In this document: positions 1-8,505 of the stretch, in pieces
Numbering within the stretch: the first letter of the stretch is position 1
How the letters are laid out: each line of letters begins with the position of its first letter
From: JAAXHH01 sp965225915
GTDB taxonomy: Bacteria > JAAXHH01
Reading direction: 5' to 3'
Assembly: GCA_965225915.1 (NCBI GenBank)
Contig: OZ245326.1
Span: 2,728,001 to 2,792,000 of the forward strand
DNA length: 64,000 nt
Made by a program: the position numbers and the translations under genes
The notes under the pieces: generated by a model
Seen by the model: only the letters and a program-made list of their open reading frames with translations
Databases searched by the model: none
Told to the model about the DNA's origin: nothing

Positions 1-1
1 T

Positions 2-1483
2 CATCTCATTGTCGATGAAGCCCATAACCTGGAGCGGGCCGCTGTACAACACCTGACCCTGGAAATCGGGGGCTGGCGCATGCGCAACGTGTTGAGCAAG
101 ATGTACACCCCCGAGCGCGGCGGCGCTGGCGTGCTTGCGGGGCTGGACAGACTGGCTTCCCGGGGCGCGGAGAACCAGGAGTGGAAGACCCCGCTGGCGG
201 CGGGTACCCGGATGGCCATCGACCGCCTCATGGAGGTGAACCGCCGGATCGAGGAGTTCTTCCGCATCGCCAGCGACGAAGCACACGGCCATTCCGCCGA
301 ACGGTCGACCCAGAAGACGAAACTAAGATACCGGGCCAACGACGACTACGCCGAGATCCTGAGATCATCGGCGCCGGTTCTCATAGGAGGTTGCGCAAGC
401 CTGCGCGAGGCCCTTGGCACGCTACACGGGACGTTGGATTACGTTCCCGATTCCTGGCTGGATGACCGGGAAGCCCGTATGAACGCGGTTCAGGCCGCCA
501 TGGAATTCTGCAGGGAAATGGAGGAGCGCCTGTACCTGCTGACCTCGGCGGAAGAAGAAGACAGGGTTTACTGGGTCGAAGCCTCTCGGACCCATCCCAT
601 GTCCTGCCTCCTGACCGGCGCTCCACTCCAGGTGGCGGACCGGTTGCATGATGATCTGTTCAGCTCCATGCGAACCGTCGTGCTCACCTCCGCGACGCTG
701 ACGGTCGGTGAAAGGTTCGACTACCAGATCGAAAGGCTGGGGCTCGATCGGATAGCTTCCCCGCGCCTGCAGGTCCAGGGTATAGGTTCGCCCTTCGATT
801 ACGAGGACCAGGTGCTGGTCGGCGTACCAGCGAACTTTCCATCTCCCAGGTCCGAAGTTTTTCAGACCGCGATCAGCCGGCTCATCCTGGACCTGGTTGT
901 ATCCACGAGGCGCAGCACCTTGGTGCTGTTCACATCCTACAGCCAGTTAAACCGGACTTTTCAGGACATCGACCCGCCCCTGGCGGAATGCGGTGTGGTT
1001 GCGATGGCGCAGGGCACGTCAGGACCGCGGTCGGCGTTGCTGGATCGCTTTCGCCGATCCGACACCGCCGTATTGCTGGGCACCGACAGTTTCTGGGAAG
1101 GGGTCGATGTACCTGGGAAAGCGCTTGAGATGGTCATCCTGGTCAAGCTGCCCTTCGCCGTGCCGACCGAACCCCTGGTCCAGGCGCAGGTGGAACGACT
1201 GGAGGAAGCCGGTCGCAACAGTTTTCTTGAATTCCAGGTGCCGGAGGCGGTCATCAAGTTCAGACAGGGTTTTGGCCGGCTCATCCGTTCCACGAGAGAT
1301 TACGGTGTCGTCACGATACTGGACCAGCGTGTGATCAGCACGGCCTACGGAGGTTTGTTCCTGGATTCCCTTCCCGCAAGATCGGAGGTATTTTCCCATG
1401 CTGACGCGCTGGTGGAGGGGGTGACTTACTGGTTCAAGGCACGAGAAAAACGCAAGGTCAATGAAAGCCCGGCCATTACGTGA
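2..1483 (+). CDS. dinG: ATP-dependent DNA helicase, DinG/XPD-like, C-terminal part (5' end outside window)
   Basis: This is an SF2 DNA helicase of the XPD/DinG type, which unwinds DNA using ATP. The open frame runs in from the left edge, and only 493 residues are visible. They begin at motif II, the DEAH box at visible residues 5-8 (in IVDEAHNLE). The helicase C-terminal half follows: LTSATL near residue 225, motif V around GTDSFWEGVDVPG, and motif VI QGFGRLIRS near 445. The Walker A region and the Fe-S cysteine domain, if present, lie upstream, so DinG cannot be separated from a YoaA-like paralogue. The ubiA-like gene follows after 10 bp and may be cotranscribed. The family call is firm; the exact paralogue is not. 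Confidence 0.9.
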   Translation, partial: HLIVDEAHNLERAAVQHLTLEIGGWRMRNVLSKMYTPERGGAGVLAGLDRLASRGAENQEWKTPLAAGTRMAIDRLMEVNRRIEEFFRIASDEAHGHSAERSTQKTKLRYRANDDYAEILRSSAPVLIGGCASLREALGTLHGTLDYVPDSWLDDREARMNAVQAAMEFCREMEERLYLLTSAEEEDRVYWVEASRTHPMSCLLTGAPLQVADRLHDDLFSSMRTVVLTSATLTVGERFDYQIERLGLDRIASPRLQVQGIGSPFDYEDQVLVGVPANFPSPRSEVFQTAISRLILDLVVSTRRSTLVLFTSYSQLNRTFQDIDPPLAECGVVAMAQGTSGPRSALLDRFRRSDTAVLLGTDSFWEGVDVPGKALEMVILVKLPFAVPTEPLVQAQVERLEEAGRNSFLEFQVPEAVIKFRQGFGRLIRSTRDYGVVTILDQRVISTAYGGLFLDSLPARSEVFSHADALVEGVTYWFKAREKRKVNESPAIT

Positions 1484-1493
1484 GAAGCTTTGA

Positions 1494-2384
1494 ATGAAGC
1501 AAAGGTTAATACAGTCCATGTCCGTAATCGGATCCATTGCCGTGTTCGGTCAAATGATCAAGTTTTCCCACAGTATCTTCGCGCTGCCCTTTGCGCTGGC
1601 CGGCGCCGCGCTGGCCGCAAAAAGTCACGGAATCGAATGGCAGCAGGTTGCCTGGATCGTCGTCGCCATGGTGTCCGCGCGGAGCGCGGCCATGGGCTTC
1701 AACCGTCTCGCCGACAGGAAGATGGACGCCCAGAATCCCCGCACCCGGGACCGGGCGCTTCCAAGGGGATGGATTTCTCCCCGTGCCGTTGCCGTTATCG
1801 TGGCGATCTGGTGCGTGCTGTTCGCCTTCGCCGCCTACCAGCTCAATCCGCTCTCCCTCATGCTGTCGCCCCTCGCCCTGCTGGTGATCCTGTCCTACTC
1901 CTTCTTCAAGCGATTTACCTGGGCGACCCACCTGGTCCTGGGCCTTGCCCTGGGCATCGCGCCCATGGGAGCGTGGATCGCGGTAACCGGCTCCTTCGAT
2001 GCGGCGCCCCTCTGGCTCACCGCGGCCGTGTTGACGTGGGTGGCGGGATTTGATATTATATATGCCTGCCAGGACTACAACTTTGACGTGTCACACGGTG
2101 TGCACTCGATACCCCGGCGCCTGGGACTCCGGTCGGCACTGGTGACGGCCCGCCTGCTCCATGTAGCCACCGTATCGGCGCTGCTGGCCGTCTACCATGT
2201 TTTCGATCTGCACGTGCTCTATCTTTGCGGCACGGCGCTGGTAGCGGGGATCCTGGTTTACGAACACCGGCTCGTGAAGACGGACGATCTCTCGAAAATA
2301 GACATCGCGTTCTTCAACACGAACGGTCTCGTCAGCATAGTCTACTTCGGTTTCACGCTGGGCGATATCCTGTGGCCGATATGA
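1494..2384 (+). CDS. mqnP: UbiA-family polyprenyltransferase (menaquinone pathway, MqnP-like)
   Basis: This is an integral-membrane prenyltransferase that attaches a polyprenyl chain to an aromatic acid. Both Asp-rich signatures are present: NRLADRKMD (N70, D74, D78), followed by an NPRTRDRALPRG stretch, and a second motif near 187-198 (D187, Y190, D194, D198). Several hydrophobic helices are evident over 296 residues, the usual length. The gene heads an overlapping block with a UbiE/MenG methyltransferase and a UbiX flavin prenyltransferase. That grouping fits the futalosine menaquinone route, where the UbiA homologue is called MqnP. A ubiquinone-type UbiA is the alternative; the menaquinone reading also suits the Sdh1-type dehydrogenase elsewhere in the window. 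Confidence 0.85.
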   Translation: MKQRLIQSMSVIGSIAVFGQMIKFSHSIFALPFALAGAALAAKSHGIEWQQVAWIVVAMVSARSAAMGFNRLADRKMDAQNPRTRDRALPRGWISPRAVAVIVAIWCVLFAFAAYQLNPLSLMLSPLALLVILSYSFFKRFTWATHLVLGLALGIAPMGAWIAVTGSFDAAPLWLTAAVLTWVAGFDIIYACQDYNFDVSHGVHSIPRRLGLRSALVTARLLHVATVSALLAVYHVFDLHVLYLCGTALVAGILVYEHRLVKTDDLSKIDIAFFNTNGLVSIVYFGFTLGDILWPI

Positions 2385-3094
2385 GTCGCACCAACGAAAA
2401 GTCCCAGCGCATCCGCTGCATGTTCGATCGTATCGCGCACCGGTATGATCTGCTTAACCACTTGCTGAGTGGATGCAGCGACATCCTGTGGCGCAGGTCG
2501 GCCCTGCGCGCATTGAACGTTTCCACGGGCGACCGGCTGCTCGACGTGGGCATCGGCACGGGCGACCTGGCGCTGGAAGCGCTGAAGGGAAAGCGGAAAC
2601 CTGGATCGATCATCGGGGTGGACGTGGCCAAGGAGATGATGCGGATAGGCCGGACGAAGATGGCGGGCCGTACAGATCTTCCCGTTCAATTCGTCGGCGG
2701 CAGCGCGGAAACGCTCCCTTTTCGGTCCGCGGTCTTCGACGGCGTCATGGTTGCCTTCGGCGTTCGCAATTTCACAGATATGGCCGCGGGACTGGACGGC
2801 ATGTGGCGTGTATTGAAACCAGGAGGCAGGCTGGTGGTGCTGGAACTTTCCCATCCCAGGTATCCAATCATCAGCCACCTTTACCGGTTCTATGCCACGT
2901 ACGTGATGACGTGGATCGGCGGCATGATCTCGGGGGATGCGGACGCTTACCGGTATCTGCAGGTATCTGTGGCCGGGTTTCCGGCCAGGGAACATTTCCG
3001 GTTGCTCATGAACCGCGCCGGATTCGTGGATACGGGCTGGCGCGATCTTTCTCTGGGCATAGCCACTGTATACTGGGGGGATAAGCGGCCATGA
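2381..3094 (+). CDS. menG: Demethylmenaquinone methyltransferase (UbiE/MenG)
   Basis: This SAM-dependent C-methyltransferase catalyses the final methylation of demethylmenaquinone. The ATG overlaps the stop of the preceding prenyltransferase gene as ATGA, which fixes the start and suggests translational coupling. The frame stays open further upstream, but that part lies inside the prenyltransferase. The 237-residue product has the UbiE N-terminal signature (YDLLNHLLSG then D and WR, residues 22-39), SAM motif I DVGIGTG at 55-61, and FGVRNF near 126, which is typical of the family. Its stop overlaps the ubiX start, again as ATGA. Confidence 0.93.
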   Translation: MSRTNEKSQRIRCMFDRIAHRYDLLNHLLSGCSDILWRRSALRALNVSTGDRLLDVGIGTGDLALEALKGKRKPGSIIGVDVAKEMMRIGRTKMAGRTDLPVQFVGGSAETLPFRSAVFDGVMVAFGVRNFTDMAAGLDGMWRVLKPGGRLVVLELSHPRYPIISHLYRFYATYVMTWIGGMISGDADAYRYLQVSVAGFPAREHFRLLMNRAGFVDTGWRDLSLGIATVYWGDKRP

Positions 3095-3714
3095 AACATG
3101 TCGTAGTTGCCGTGACCGGAGCGAGCGGAGGACTATACGCCCTGCGACTGCTTCGCGCCCTGCTGATCGGCGGTCACCAGGTCAGCGTCGTGCTGTCCGG
3201 TTTCGGCCGGTATGTACTCAGGGAAGAGACCGGCCTTGCGGCGGGAGACGAACTGCAGGAAAGGCTGGCCTGTCTGTACGGATCGAGTGTTTGTAACGGA
3301 ATGCTCACGGAATACAAGATCGGCGACCTGGCGGCTCCGATCGCCAGCGGGTCCGTGCGCACCGAAGGGATGGTCGTTATACCCTGTTCGATGAAGTCGC
3401 TGGCCGCCATCGCCCACGGCACGTCTTCCACCTTGATCGAAAGGGCGGCGGACGTAACACTCAAGGAGAACCGTCCCCTCGTACTGGTACCCAGGGAAAC
3501 GCCGCTGAACCTCATCCATCTGCGAAACCTCCTGGCCGCCGGCGAAGCCGGGGCGCAAATCGTGCCGGCGATGCCGGCATTCTACCAGAAGCCGTCCACC
3601 TTCGAAGACCTGGCTGATTTCATCGCCGGCCGCGTATTGAGCCTGCTCGGAATCGAACACAGCCTGTTTGCGCCGTGGGACACGAATTCCGACGAAGTGG
3701 AGCCGAAGGGATGA
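3091..3714 (+). CDS. ubiX: Flavin prenyltransferase UbiX
   Basis: UbiX makes prenylated FMN, the cofactor of UbiD-type decarboxylases. The 207-residue protein has the flavoprotein start VAVTGASGG (6-14), a conserved PCSMKSLAAIAHG segment near residues 98-110, and the LVPRETPLN motif near 132. Together these are diagnostic for UbiX/Pad1. It overlaps menG by ATGA and is overlapped in turn by nth. Beside UbiA- and UbiE-type genes, its likely role is to serve a UbiD homologue in menaquinone synthesis. No ubiD lies in this window, so the partner must be elsewhere. Confidence 0.93.
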   Translation: MKHVVVAVTGASGGLYALRLLRALLIGGHQVSVVLSGFGRYVLREETGLAAGDELQERLACLYGSSVCNGMLTEYKIGDLAAPIASGSVRTEGMVVIPCSMKSLAAIAHGTSSTLIERAADVTLKENRPLVLVPRETPLNLIHLRNLLAAGEAGAQIVPAMPAFYQKPSTFEDLADFIAGRVLSLLGIEHSLFAPWDTNSDEVEPKG

Positions 3715-4370
3715 AGGACCGGGATATCCACGAAGTGATTTCCATCCTGGAAGATGAGACGTCCAGGTGGACCGTTACGGCCTTGACGCTGGTGGCCGAG
3801 CAGACACGGAGCGATCCTTTTCGCATACTGATCGGAACCGTACTCAGCCTCAGAACGAAGGACGAGACGACGGCGGTGGCCTGTGAACGGCTATTCGGAC
3901 TGGCCGACAACCCCGAGACGATGCTGACGCTGCCCGAAGAAACCGTGGACAGAACCATATATCCCGTGGGATTTCATACGACAAAAGCCCGGAACATCCT
4001 GGAGATCTGCCGAATCCTCGTAGATAAGTTCCACGGTATCGTTCCGGACGATATAGACACCCTGGTTACGTTGCCCGGTGTGGGAAGGAAGACCGCCAAC
4101 CTCGTCGTCACGATCGGATACGACAAGCCTGGTATTTGCGTCGATACGCACGTACACCGCATTTCAAACCGCTGGGGTTATATCGCCGCCAGGAATCCGG
4201 ACCAGTCGGAATCCGCGTTGAGAAAAAAGTTGCCCTCCGAATACTGGATTCGATATAATGACCTGCTCGTCATGTACGGACAGAACCTGTGCAAACCCGT
4301 TTCGCCCTTCTGCAGCCGCTGTAGCCTGTCGCCTTTCTGCGACCGGGTCGACGTGGAGAAACACAGATGA
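3711..4370 (+). CDS. nth: Endonuclease III (DNA glycosylase/AP lyase)
   Basis: This base-excision-repair glycosylase removes oxidised pyrimidines and cleaves abasic sites. The start chosen is the ATG overlapping the ubiX stop (ATGA); an upstream ATG lies inside ubiX. In the 219-residue product the helix-hairpin-helix LPGVGRKTA spans 121-129 with the expected catalytic Lys at 127, and the catalytic Asp is D145 in CVDTHVHR. The [4Fe-4S] loop is complete: C194-x6-C201-x2-C204-x5-C210. It is the last of four stop/start-overlapping genes, so it is probably cotranscribed with quinone synthesis genes rather than regulated by damage. Confidence 0.95.
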   Translation: MKDRDIHEVISILEDETSRWTVTALTLVAEQTRSDPFRILIGTVLSLRTKDETTAVACERLFGLADNPETMLTLPEETVDRTIYPVGFHTTKARNILEICRILVDKFHGIVPDDIDTLVTLPGVGRKTANLVVTIGYDKPGICVDTHVHRISNRWGYIAARNPDQSESALRKKLPSEYWIRYNDLLVMYGQNLCKPVSPFCSRCSLSPFCDRVDVEKHR

Positions 4371-4412
4371 AAATGAAATCCAAATAACAGAATCCCAGGA
4401 GATTATGAATCA

Positions 4413-5381
4413 ATGAGCGAGCTATTGAACAAACCGAGGGGGTTCGGAAGAGAGCCTCACATTATCGCGGCGTTGTCCGTACCGGTAAACGAAGCTGGTG
4501 AAATCGATTTCGAAGTCTTCGCCCAGGACCTGGAAAGAACCGCCCGGTTCGGAATTGAACCCGCGGTGCTCATGGATACCTACCAGATCAACCACTGTAC
4601 ACTGGATCAACAGACAAGGGGCCTGGAAGTCACCCGGGAAGTCATGAACGGGAGGGCGTTTACAGCGGGTGTTTATGTCGAGGACGAAATCACGGGCGAC
4701 GGTATCGAGGACATCATCCGCGCGTACCGCGCCAAAATCGAGCGACTCGAACAGCGGTACGGCGCCAGTCCGATCGTTTTCCAGACGGAGCGGCTGAAAA
4801 ACGCGGATGCCGCCACGGTCGTCTGTGTCTACCAGGGACTGGCCGAGGCCTCTCGCGGTGGACTCAAGGCTTTCGAACTCAGCCCGGTGTTCGCGCCGAA
4901 CGGCTGGATGTTTCCGGATGAAGCGCTGGTCGAGATCCTGGAGGGAGACAAGTGGGCGGGGGCGAAGCACTCCTCCCTCGATCCGTCCATGGAGTGGGTT
5001 CTGCTCCGGAAGATCAATCGAATCGGGAAGAAACTATACACGGGAAATGACTACGATTTCGCATCCATGATCTTCAACGGAAGTGACGCGCTGCTGGGTA
5101 TTGCGACCTTCATGCCCGACATGTTTCGGGAACTCGCGGACGCCTTGAGGGATAGCGACCGAAACCGTTATCTCGATCTGGGGAACAGGATGGAATTCCT
5201 GGGGCGTGTGGCATTCCAGCCGCCTGTGCCGGCTTATAAACACAGTGCGGCCATGGTGAAGAAGATGCGCGGATGGTACCCGACAGACTACGTGCTGACC
5301 AATAACCCGATGCAACGAGACGAAGCACACCGGGAAGCGTTGCGGAATGCTCTGGAAAACCTGAACATACCTTGCGGCTGA
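4413..5381 (+). CDS. DapA/NanA-superfamily class I aldolase-like protein
   Basis: This 322-residue protein belongs to the dihydrodipicolinate synthase/N-acetylneuraminate lyase superfamily of (beta/alpha)8 lyases that act through a Schiff-base lysine. K185 in AGAKHSS occupies the Schiff-base position and is followed by a conserved polar stretch. An N-terminal segment with IIAALSVPV (17-25) matches the first strand of the fold. An SD-like CAGGAG lies about 12 bases upstream of the ATG. It is unlikely to be the biosynthetic DapA, because the substrate-loop motifs of DapA are not evident. It stands alone, ending a few bases from the convergent HTH gene. Substrate unknown. Confidence 0.75.
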   Translation: MSELLNKPRGFGREPHIIAALSVPVNEAGEIDFEVFAQDLERTARFGIEPAVLMDTYQINHCTLDQQTRGLEVTREVMNGRAFTAGVYVEDEITGDGIEDIIRAYRAKIERLEQRYGASPIVFQTERLKNADAATVVCVYQGLAEASRGGLKAFELSPVFAPNGWMFPDEALVEILEGDKWAGAKHSSLDPSMEWVLLRKINRIGKKLYTGNDYDFASMIFNGSDALLGIATFMPDMFRELADALRDSDRNRYLDLGNRMEFLGRVAFQPPVPAYKHSAAMVKKMRGWYPTDYVLTNNPMQRDEAHREALRNALENLNIPCG

Positions 5382-5388
5382 AAGTTCG

Positions 5389-6525
5389 CTATCGCTTGGC
5401 GTACCGGGCCAGGAGACTGGAAATCTCCCGGGTCAGCTCGCTCGTTTTGTCTTCGCCGCTCGAAAACGTGCTTTCGAGGGCGTCCGCCAGGCCGGATACC
5501 TCGTCGCAAAAAGCCCTGTGGGCCTCCGCGTGCCGTGCAATAGCCTCTCGGATGTCCGCGAGGATTTCCGTCACCTGGTGGGTGGACTCATCCGGGATCA
5601 TGGTGGATACCTCTTGATCGGTTTCCTGTGTCGACTGTTCCGAACCGGTATCGCTGTAAATCGGAGTCTCTTCGGTTTGCTGTGCACCGTCAACCGGCTC
5701 CGCAGGCGTGCCTTCAGAATCCATCTGCTCCTGATCGACCGCGTTCGTTTCCTCCACGGCTTCCGGCGCCTCGCCTTTTTCCTCCACAGCTTCCGGCGCC
5801 TTTACAGCCACCGGCTCCTCCGCGGCTTCTGGCGTTCCCGTGGTTTCCTGTGTCGCCACGGCCTCTGGTTCTTCCGCGGTCCCGATTTCCTCCACCGCGT
5901 ACAGCGAGTCTATGGCCTCTTCAGCTACCTCATGCGAATCACCACGCAGAAGCTGATTCGCTGATTCGAAGGCTTCCCCGTTCTCGTCTTCATCAACGGA
6001 GTCAACCGTCTCCACGGTGTCCTCGTGTGCAGCTGGGGGTTCTTCGGTGGACGTACCCGTTTCTTCCTCCGCGACGGCGCCCGCGCCCTCCTGCCCATTC
6101 ACGGTTTCGGGTTCGGGGACAGTCTGTGACGACGCACCGAAATCTTCCGGCGCCCGCCCGTACTTCCTGCGCGACGTTCCGTCGGCCCCTAGAATCGAAT
6201 CCGTGTGACTGTCGGCCCCCGCTGACGTGTCCTCTACGTAGACATCGGTACCGGCGCGATCGGGATAGTCTACATCCGCCTCCGAAGTCTTCAAAGCGGT
6301 CGATTCCCGATCAACGCCAACCTCGGGCACGCCAGTCAGACGCGTAGTTGACGCGCCGGCCCGGGGATGCATAAACAGGTCGATGGATTCCCTGGATACG
6401 AAGTACCGGCCATCCTCCCTGTAATACTCGAGTTTACCGTCTTCGCACATTCTCGTGACCTGGGTGGGCAGCCTTTTCATCAGGTCCGCAGTTTCCAGCA
6501 GCGTCATCCACTGCGTCTCCGGCAT
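5389..6525 (-). CDS. Hypothetical acidic protein with N-terminal excisionase/MerR-like HTH domain
   Basis: The start is set by a strong SD (GGGAGGAG, plus-strand 6530-6537) just upstream of the ATG at 6525; an in-frame ATG 57 bp further upstream lacks one. Residues 1-55 look like a MerR/excisionase-type helix-turn-helix (LLETADLMKRLPTQVTRMCEDG, then a YYREDGRYFVSRESI wing). Residues about 60-310 are a low-complexity acidic spacer rich in Glu, Ala, Thr and Pro, with PEAVEE-like repeats. The last 70 residues are predicted helical, possibly coiled coil. No function is recognised. The architecture suggests a DNA- or membrane-associated tether rather than a classical repressor. It follows a 93-aa gene and a DUF2851 gene on the same strand. 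Confidence 0.7.
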   Translation of the reverse strand: MPETQWMTLLETADLMKRLPTQVTRMCEDGKLEYYREDGRYFVSRESIDLFMHPRAGASTTRLTGVPEVGVDRESTALKTSEADVDYPDRAGTDVYVEDTSAGADSHTDSILGADGTSRRKYGRAPEDFGASSQTVPEPETVNGQEGAGAVAEEETGTSTEEPPAAHEDTVETVDSVDEDENGEAFESANQLLRGDSHEVAEEAIDSLYAVEEIGTAEEPEAVATQETTGTPEAAEEPVAVKAPEAVEEKGEAPEAVEETNAVDQEQMDSEGTPAEPVDGAQQTEETPIYSDTGSEQSTQETDQEVSTMIPDESTHQVTEILADIREAIARHAEAHRAFCDEVSGLADALESTFSSGEDKTSELTREISSLLARYAKR

Positions 6526-6529
6526 CTTG

Positions 6530-6537
6530 CTCCTCCC
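6530..6537 (-). promoter_or_regulatory. Ribosome binding site deciding the acidic HTH protein start
   Basis: On the minus strand the sequence reads GGGAGGAG four bases before the ATG at 6525. It is the only strong SD near the N-terminus and supports the shorter 378-residue form. Confidence 0.65.
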
Positions 6538-6585
6538 GCTAACTTGCGTACTGACCGGACTCCCGGTCCACTTGTCGTGCATGGC

Positions 6586-6867
6586 CTATAGGACTTCTCC
6601 GGCTACCTGCCTGCCGTTAATTCGTAGCTGTAATTTAACGCTCAAAAGCGCTTTTGCAAACACTTCCACGAGATAATCGTCGGCACCGACCCGCAACGTC
6701 GTACTCAATATCCGGGTTTTGCGAAGAGACACGCGCTGGATACTCCGGTCTCGGCATACACCGTCAACGTATAGCCGCGCATCCTGGGTCCAGGTGCTGA
6801 ATATCCTGATCTGATGGCCCTTGAATTCCGTCTTGCATTCAACACCATCCGGATTCGTGTTATCCAT
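6586..6867 (-). CDS. Small conserved hypothetical protein (93 aa)
   Basis: The ATG lies inside the last codons of the upstream DUF2851 gene (8-bp overlap), so the two are probably translationally coupled. The 93-residue product is basic and beta-rich, with no signal peptide or membrane segment. The pattern FKGHQIRIFSTW then ARLYVDG, and later VEVFAKALLSVKLQLRING, matches from memory a family of unnamed small soluble proteins with a two-part beta layout. No catalytic motif is visible. It lies between a DUF2851 gene and the acidic HTH gene, in the same orientation. Confidence 0.65.
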   Translation of the reverse strand: MDNTNPDGVECKTEFKGHQIRIFSTWTQDARLYVDGVCRDRSIQRVSLRKTRILSTTLRVGADDYLVEVFAKALLSVKLQLRINGRQVAGEVL

Positions 6868-8308
6868 TGTTCCGCCGTGGGAGATGTACCGCCCCGTTCA
6901 TCACGCATTGGCCGCAGACCTTGTTCCGGCAGGTCTCCCGGTCAATCTGCAGCAAACCCTGCTGCAGGACGGCCCGGTCGATCGTTGCCTTCTTCTCCGG
7001 GGCATCATGAAACAGCAGGTTCGTCATAGACTGGATCACGCTGTTGTTTGCCTGTCTGCCGTAACCCGTGTACATATCGCGCACGATCCGCATCCGATCC
7101 TTCAGGCGATCCCGTTCCGCCAGGGCGTAGATAAAGGGAAGGACGACGTCGACTACCAGGCTTCGTTGCCGGTCCCTGCCGATCAGTGCCGTCCGGGCGG
7201 ATCGCGTAGCCTCTCCGAACACCGTATGCTTCAACCAGTAATCTCCCGGAAGCGGCCTGGTCATTTCGTCGAGCTTGTGCGCGACACGCCGCAGTAACAC
7301 GAAAGGTTCCTGGTCCACACCGGAATTCAGTGGACTTAGGAATTGCGAATCGAGACCGTCCTGCAGGCCTGCAGCGATAAAGTAACTCATACCGGCAAGG
7401 CGGACCGTCGGAAAGTTAAACGGTCTCAGGCGAAAAAACAACCAGTCATGTTCGTGCATGGACCGGACGGGGATGGAGCGCCTGCTGGCATCCCAGCGTT
7501 CTTCCAATTCACGTACGTAGGGGTCGTCCCGGCAATCCGCACAGGATACAAGCCGCTGGGAAGGCAATAGACCGGCGACACCAAATAGCATGGCCTGCAA
7601 ATCGACGATTCGATGACCGCCTCCCGTGCCAACAAAGGACCTGATCACGGCCATGGGCAGGCAGCGGGCGAGGGCCTGGCAAGCCTCGGCGTTCTTCACA
7701 TATCCCGCGGCTCTCATCGCGTATTCAAAGAGGGTTTGTTCCGCGGAAACCCGTGTCATCCTCCGGGACATGGCCTCGGCCTTGCGCTGAAACCGGTCGG
7801 TCCCCTTTTGGTTCAAGAGTGCATGAACGCGTTCGACGGACAGCCTTTTCACCAGACCCTGGCAGGGGTATCCAGTTTGGTCCGCGGTTTCCAGTCTCCG
7901 CCGGTATTGCTTTCGTATCCGGTCCAGCCCGTGCTGAAAGTGTTCGGAAAGCACCAGCGTGGGGATGTACTGCCCGTTCTGCTTCTGGACGACCGGGATC
8001 TTTTCGTCGTGCCACATCACGACGTGTAACACCACGTTATTGTAGTGTGGGTCCCGGGTGTGGCCGTGTCGCCGCCAGTCGGCCGGCCTGACGTGGATTT
8101 CCACATCGCCTTTAATGCGTTTACCGGGCCCGAAGGACAGGACCGCCCGGAGGAAATCGGGACCGCTGTCAGGGTTCAGCGTACCGGGATGATAGAGCCT
8201 GAGCGTTCTTCCGTCGGTCAGTCTGAGCCTTCCCGCCCGGGGAAGGCGTTCCTGCCAGAGGTGCCAGATGAGCGCCTCCGCAATTTCCGCATCCGCAATA
8301 AGAAGCAT
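6860..8308 (-). CDS. DUF2851 family protein
   Basis: The 482-residue product carries the hallmarks of DUF2851: an N-terminal EALIWHLWQ helix, LTDGRTLRLYHPGTLNPDSGPDF near 31-53, GDVEIHVRPADWRRHGH near 66-82, and NNVVLHVVMWHDEKIPV. It ends with a cysteine cluster (C-x4-C-x2-C near the last 20 residues), as family members often do. The acidic and histidine residues in the N-terminal third recall nuclease-like folds, but no activity is established. It starts an apparent leftward three-gene unit and is divergent from plsC. Confidence 0.85.
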   Translation of the reverse strand: MLLIADAEIAEALIWHLWQERLPRAGRLRLTDGRTLRLYHPGTLNPDSGPDFLRAVLSFGPGKRIKGDVEIHVRPADWRRHGHTRDPHYNNVVLHVVMWHDEKIPVVQKQNGQYIPTLVLSEHFQHGLDRIRKQYRRRLETADQTGYPCQGLVKRLSVERVHALLNQKGTDRFQRKAEAMSRRMTRVSAEQTLFEYAMRAAGYVKNAEACQALARCLPMAVIRSFVGTGGGHRIVDLQAMLFGVAGLLPSQRLVSCADCRDDPYVRELEERWDASRRSIPVRSMHEHDWLFFRLRPFNFPTVRLAGMSYFIAAGLQDGLDSQFLSPLNSGVDQEPFVLLRRVAHKLDEMTRPLPGDYWLKHTVFGEATRSARTALIGRDRQRSLVVDVVLPFIYALAERDRLKDRMRIVRDMYTGYGRQANNSVIQSMTNLLFHDAPEKKATIDRAVLQQGLLQIDRETCRNKVCGQCVMNGAVHLPRRNNG

Positions 8309-8459
8309 GTTTCGTTTTCAGGCTGTGCGTGTCAGGTCGCGTCTATGTTCTAATCAGTCGGAAGACCGTCCGCGATCTCGAATGCCGCGGGTGCTGCGCG
8401 GCCGTTGCGATGTTGCTGGCCGACTTCCAAATGACGCTGGATTTTTCGCGTAAATGGGT

Positions 8460-8465
8460 TATAAT
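8460..8465 (+). promoter_or_regulatory. Candidate -10 element upstream of plsC
   Basis: A perfect TATAAT lies 41 bp before the GTG start of plsC, in the gap between the divergent DUF2851 and plsC genes. No convincing -35 was found at 16-18 bp, so this is a partial promoter call. Confidence 0.4.
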
Positions 8466-8505
8466 CTGGAAAGGCCAGACACGTTTCCATTTTTCATAGA
8501 AACAG

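Noticed and set aside
2225..2380. Longer N-terminus of menG
   Set aside because: It lies in the prenyltransferase gene; the ATGA overlap gives the family-length protein.
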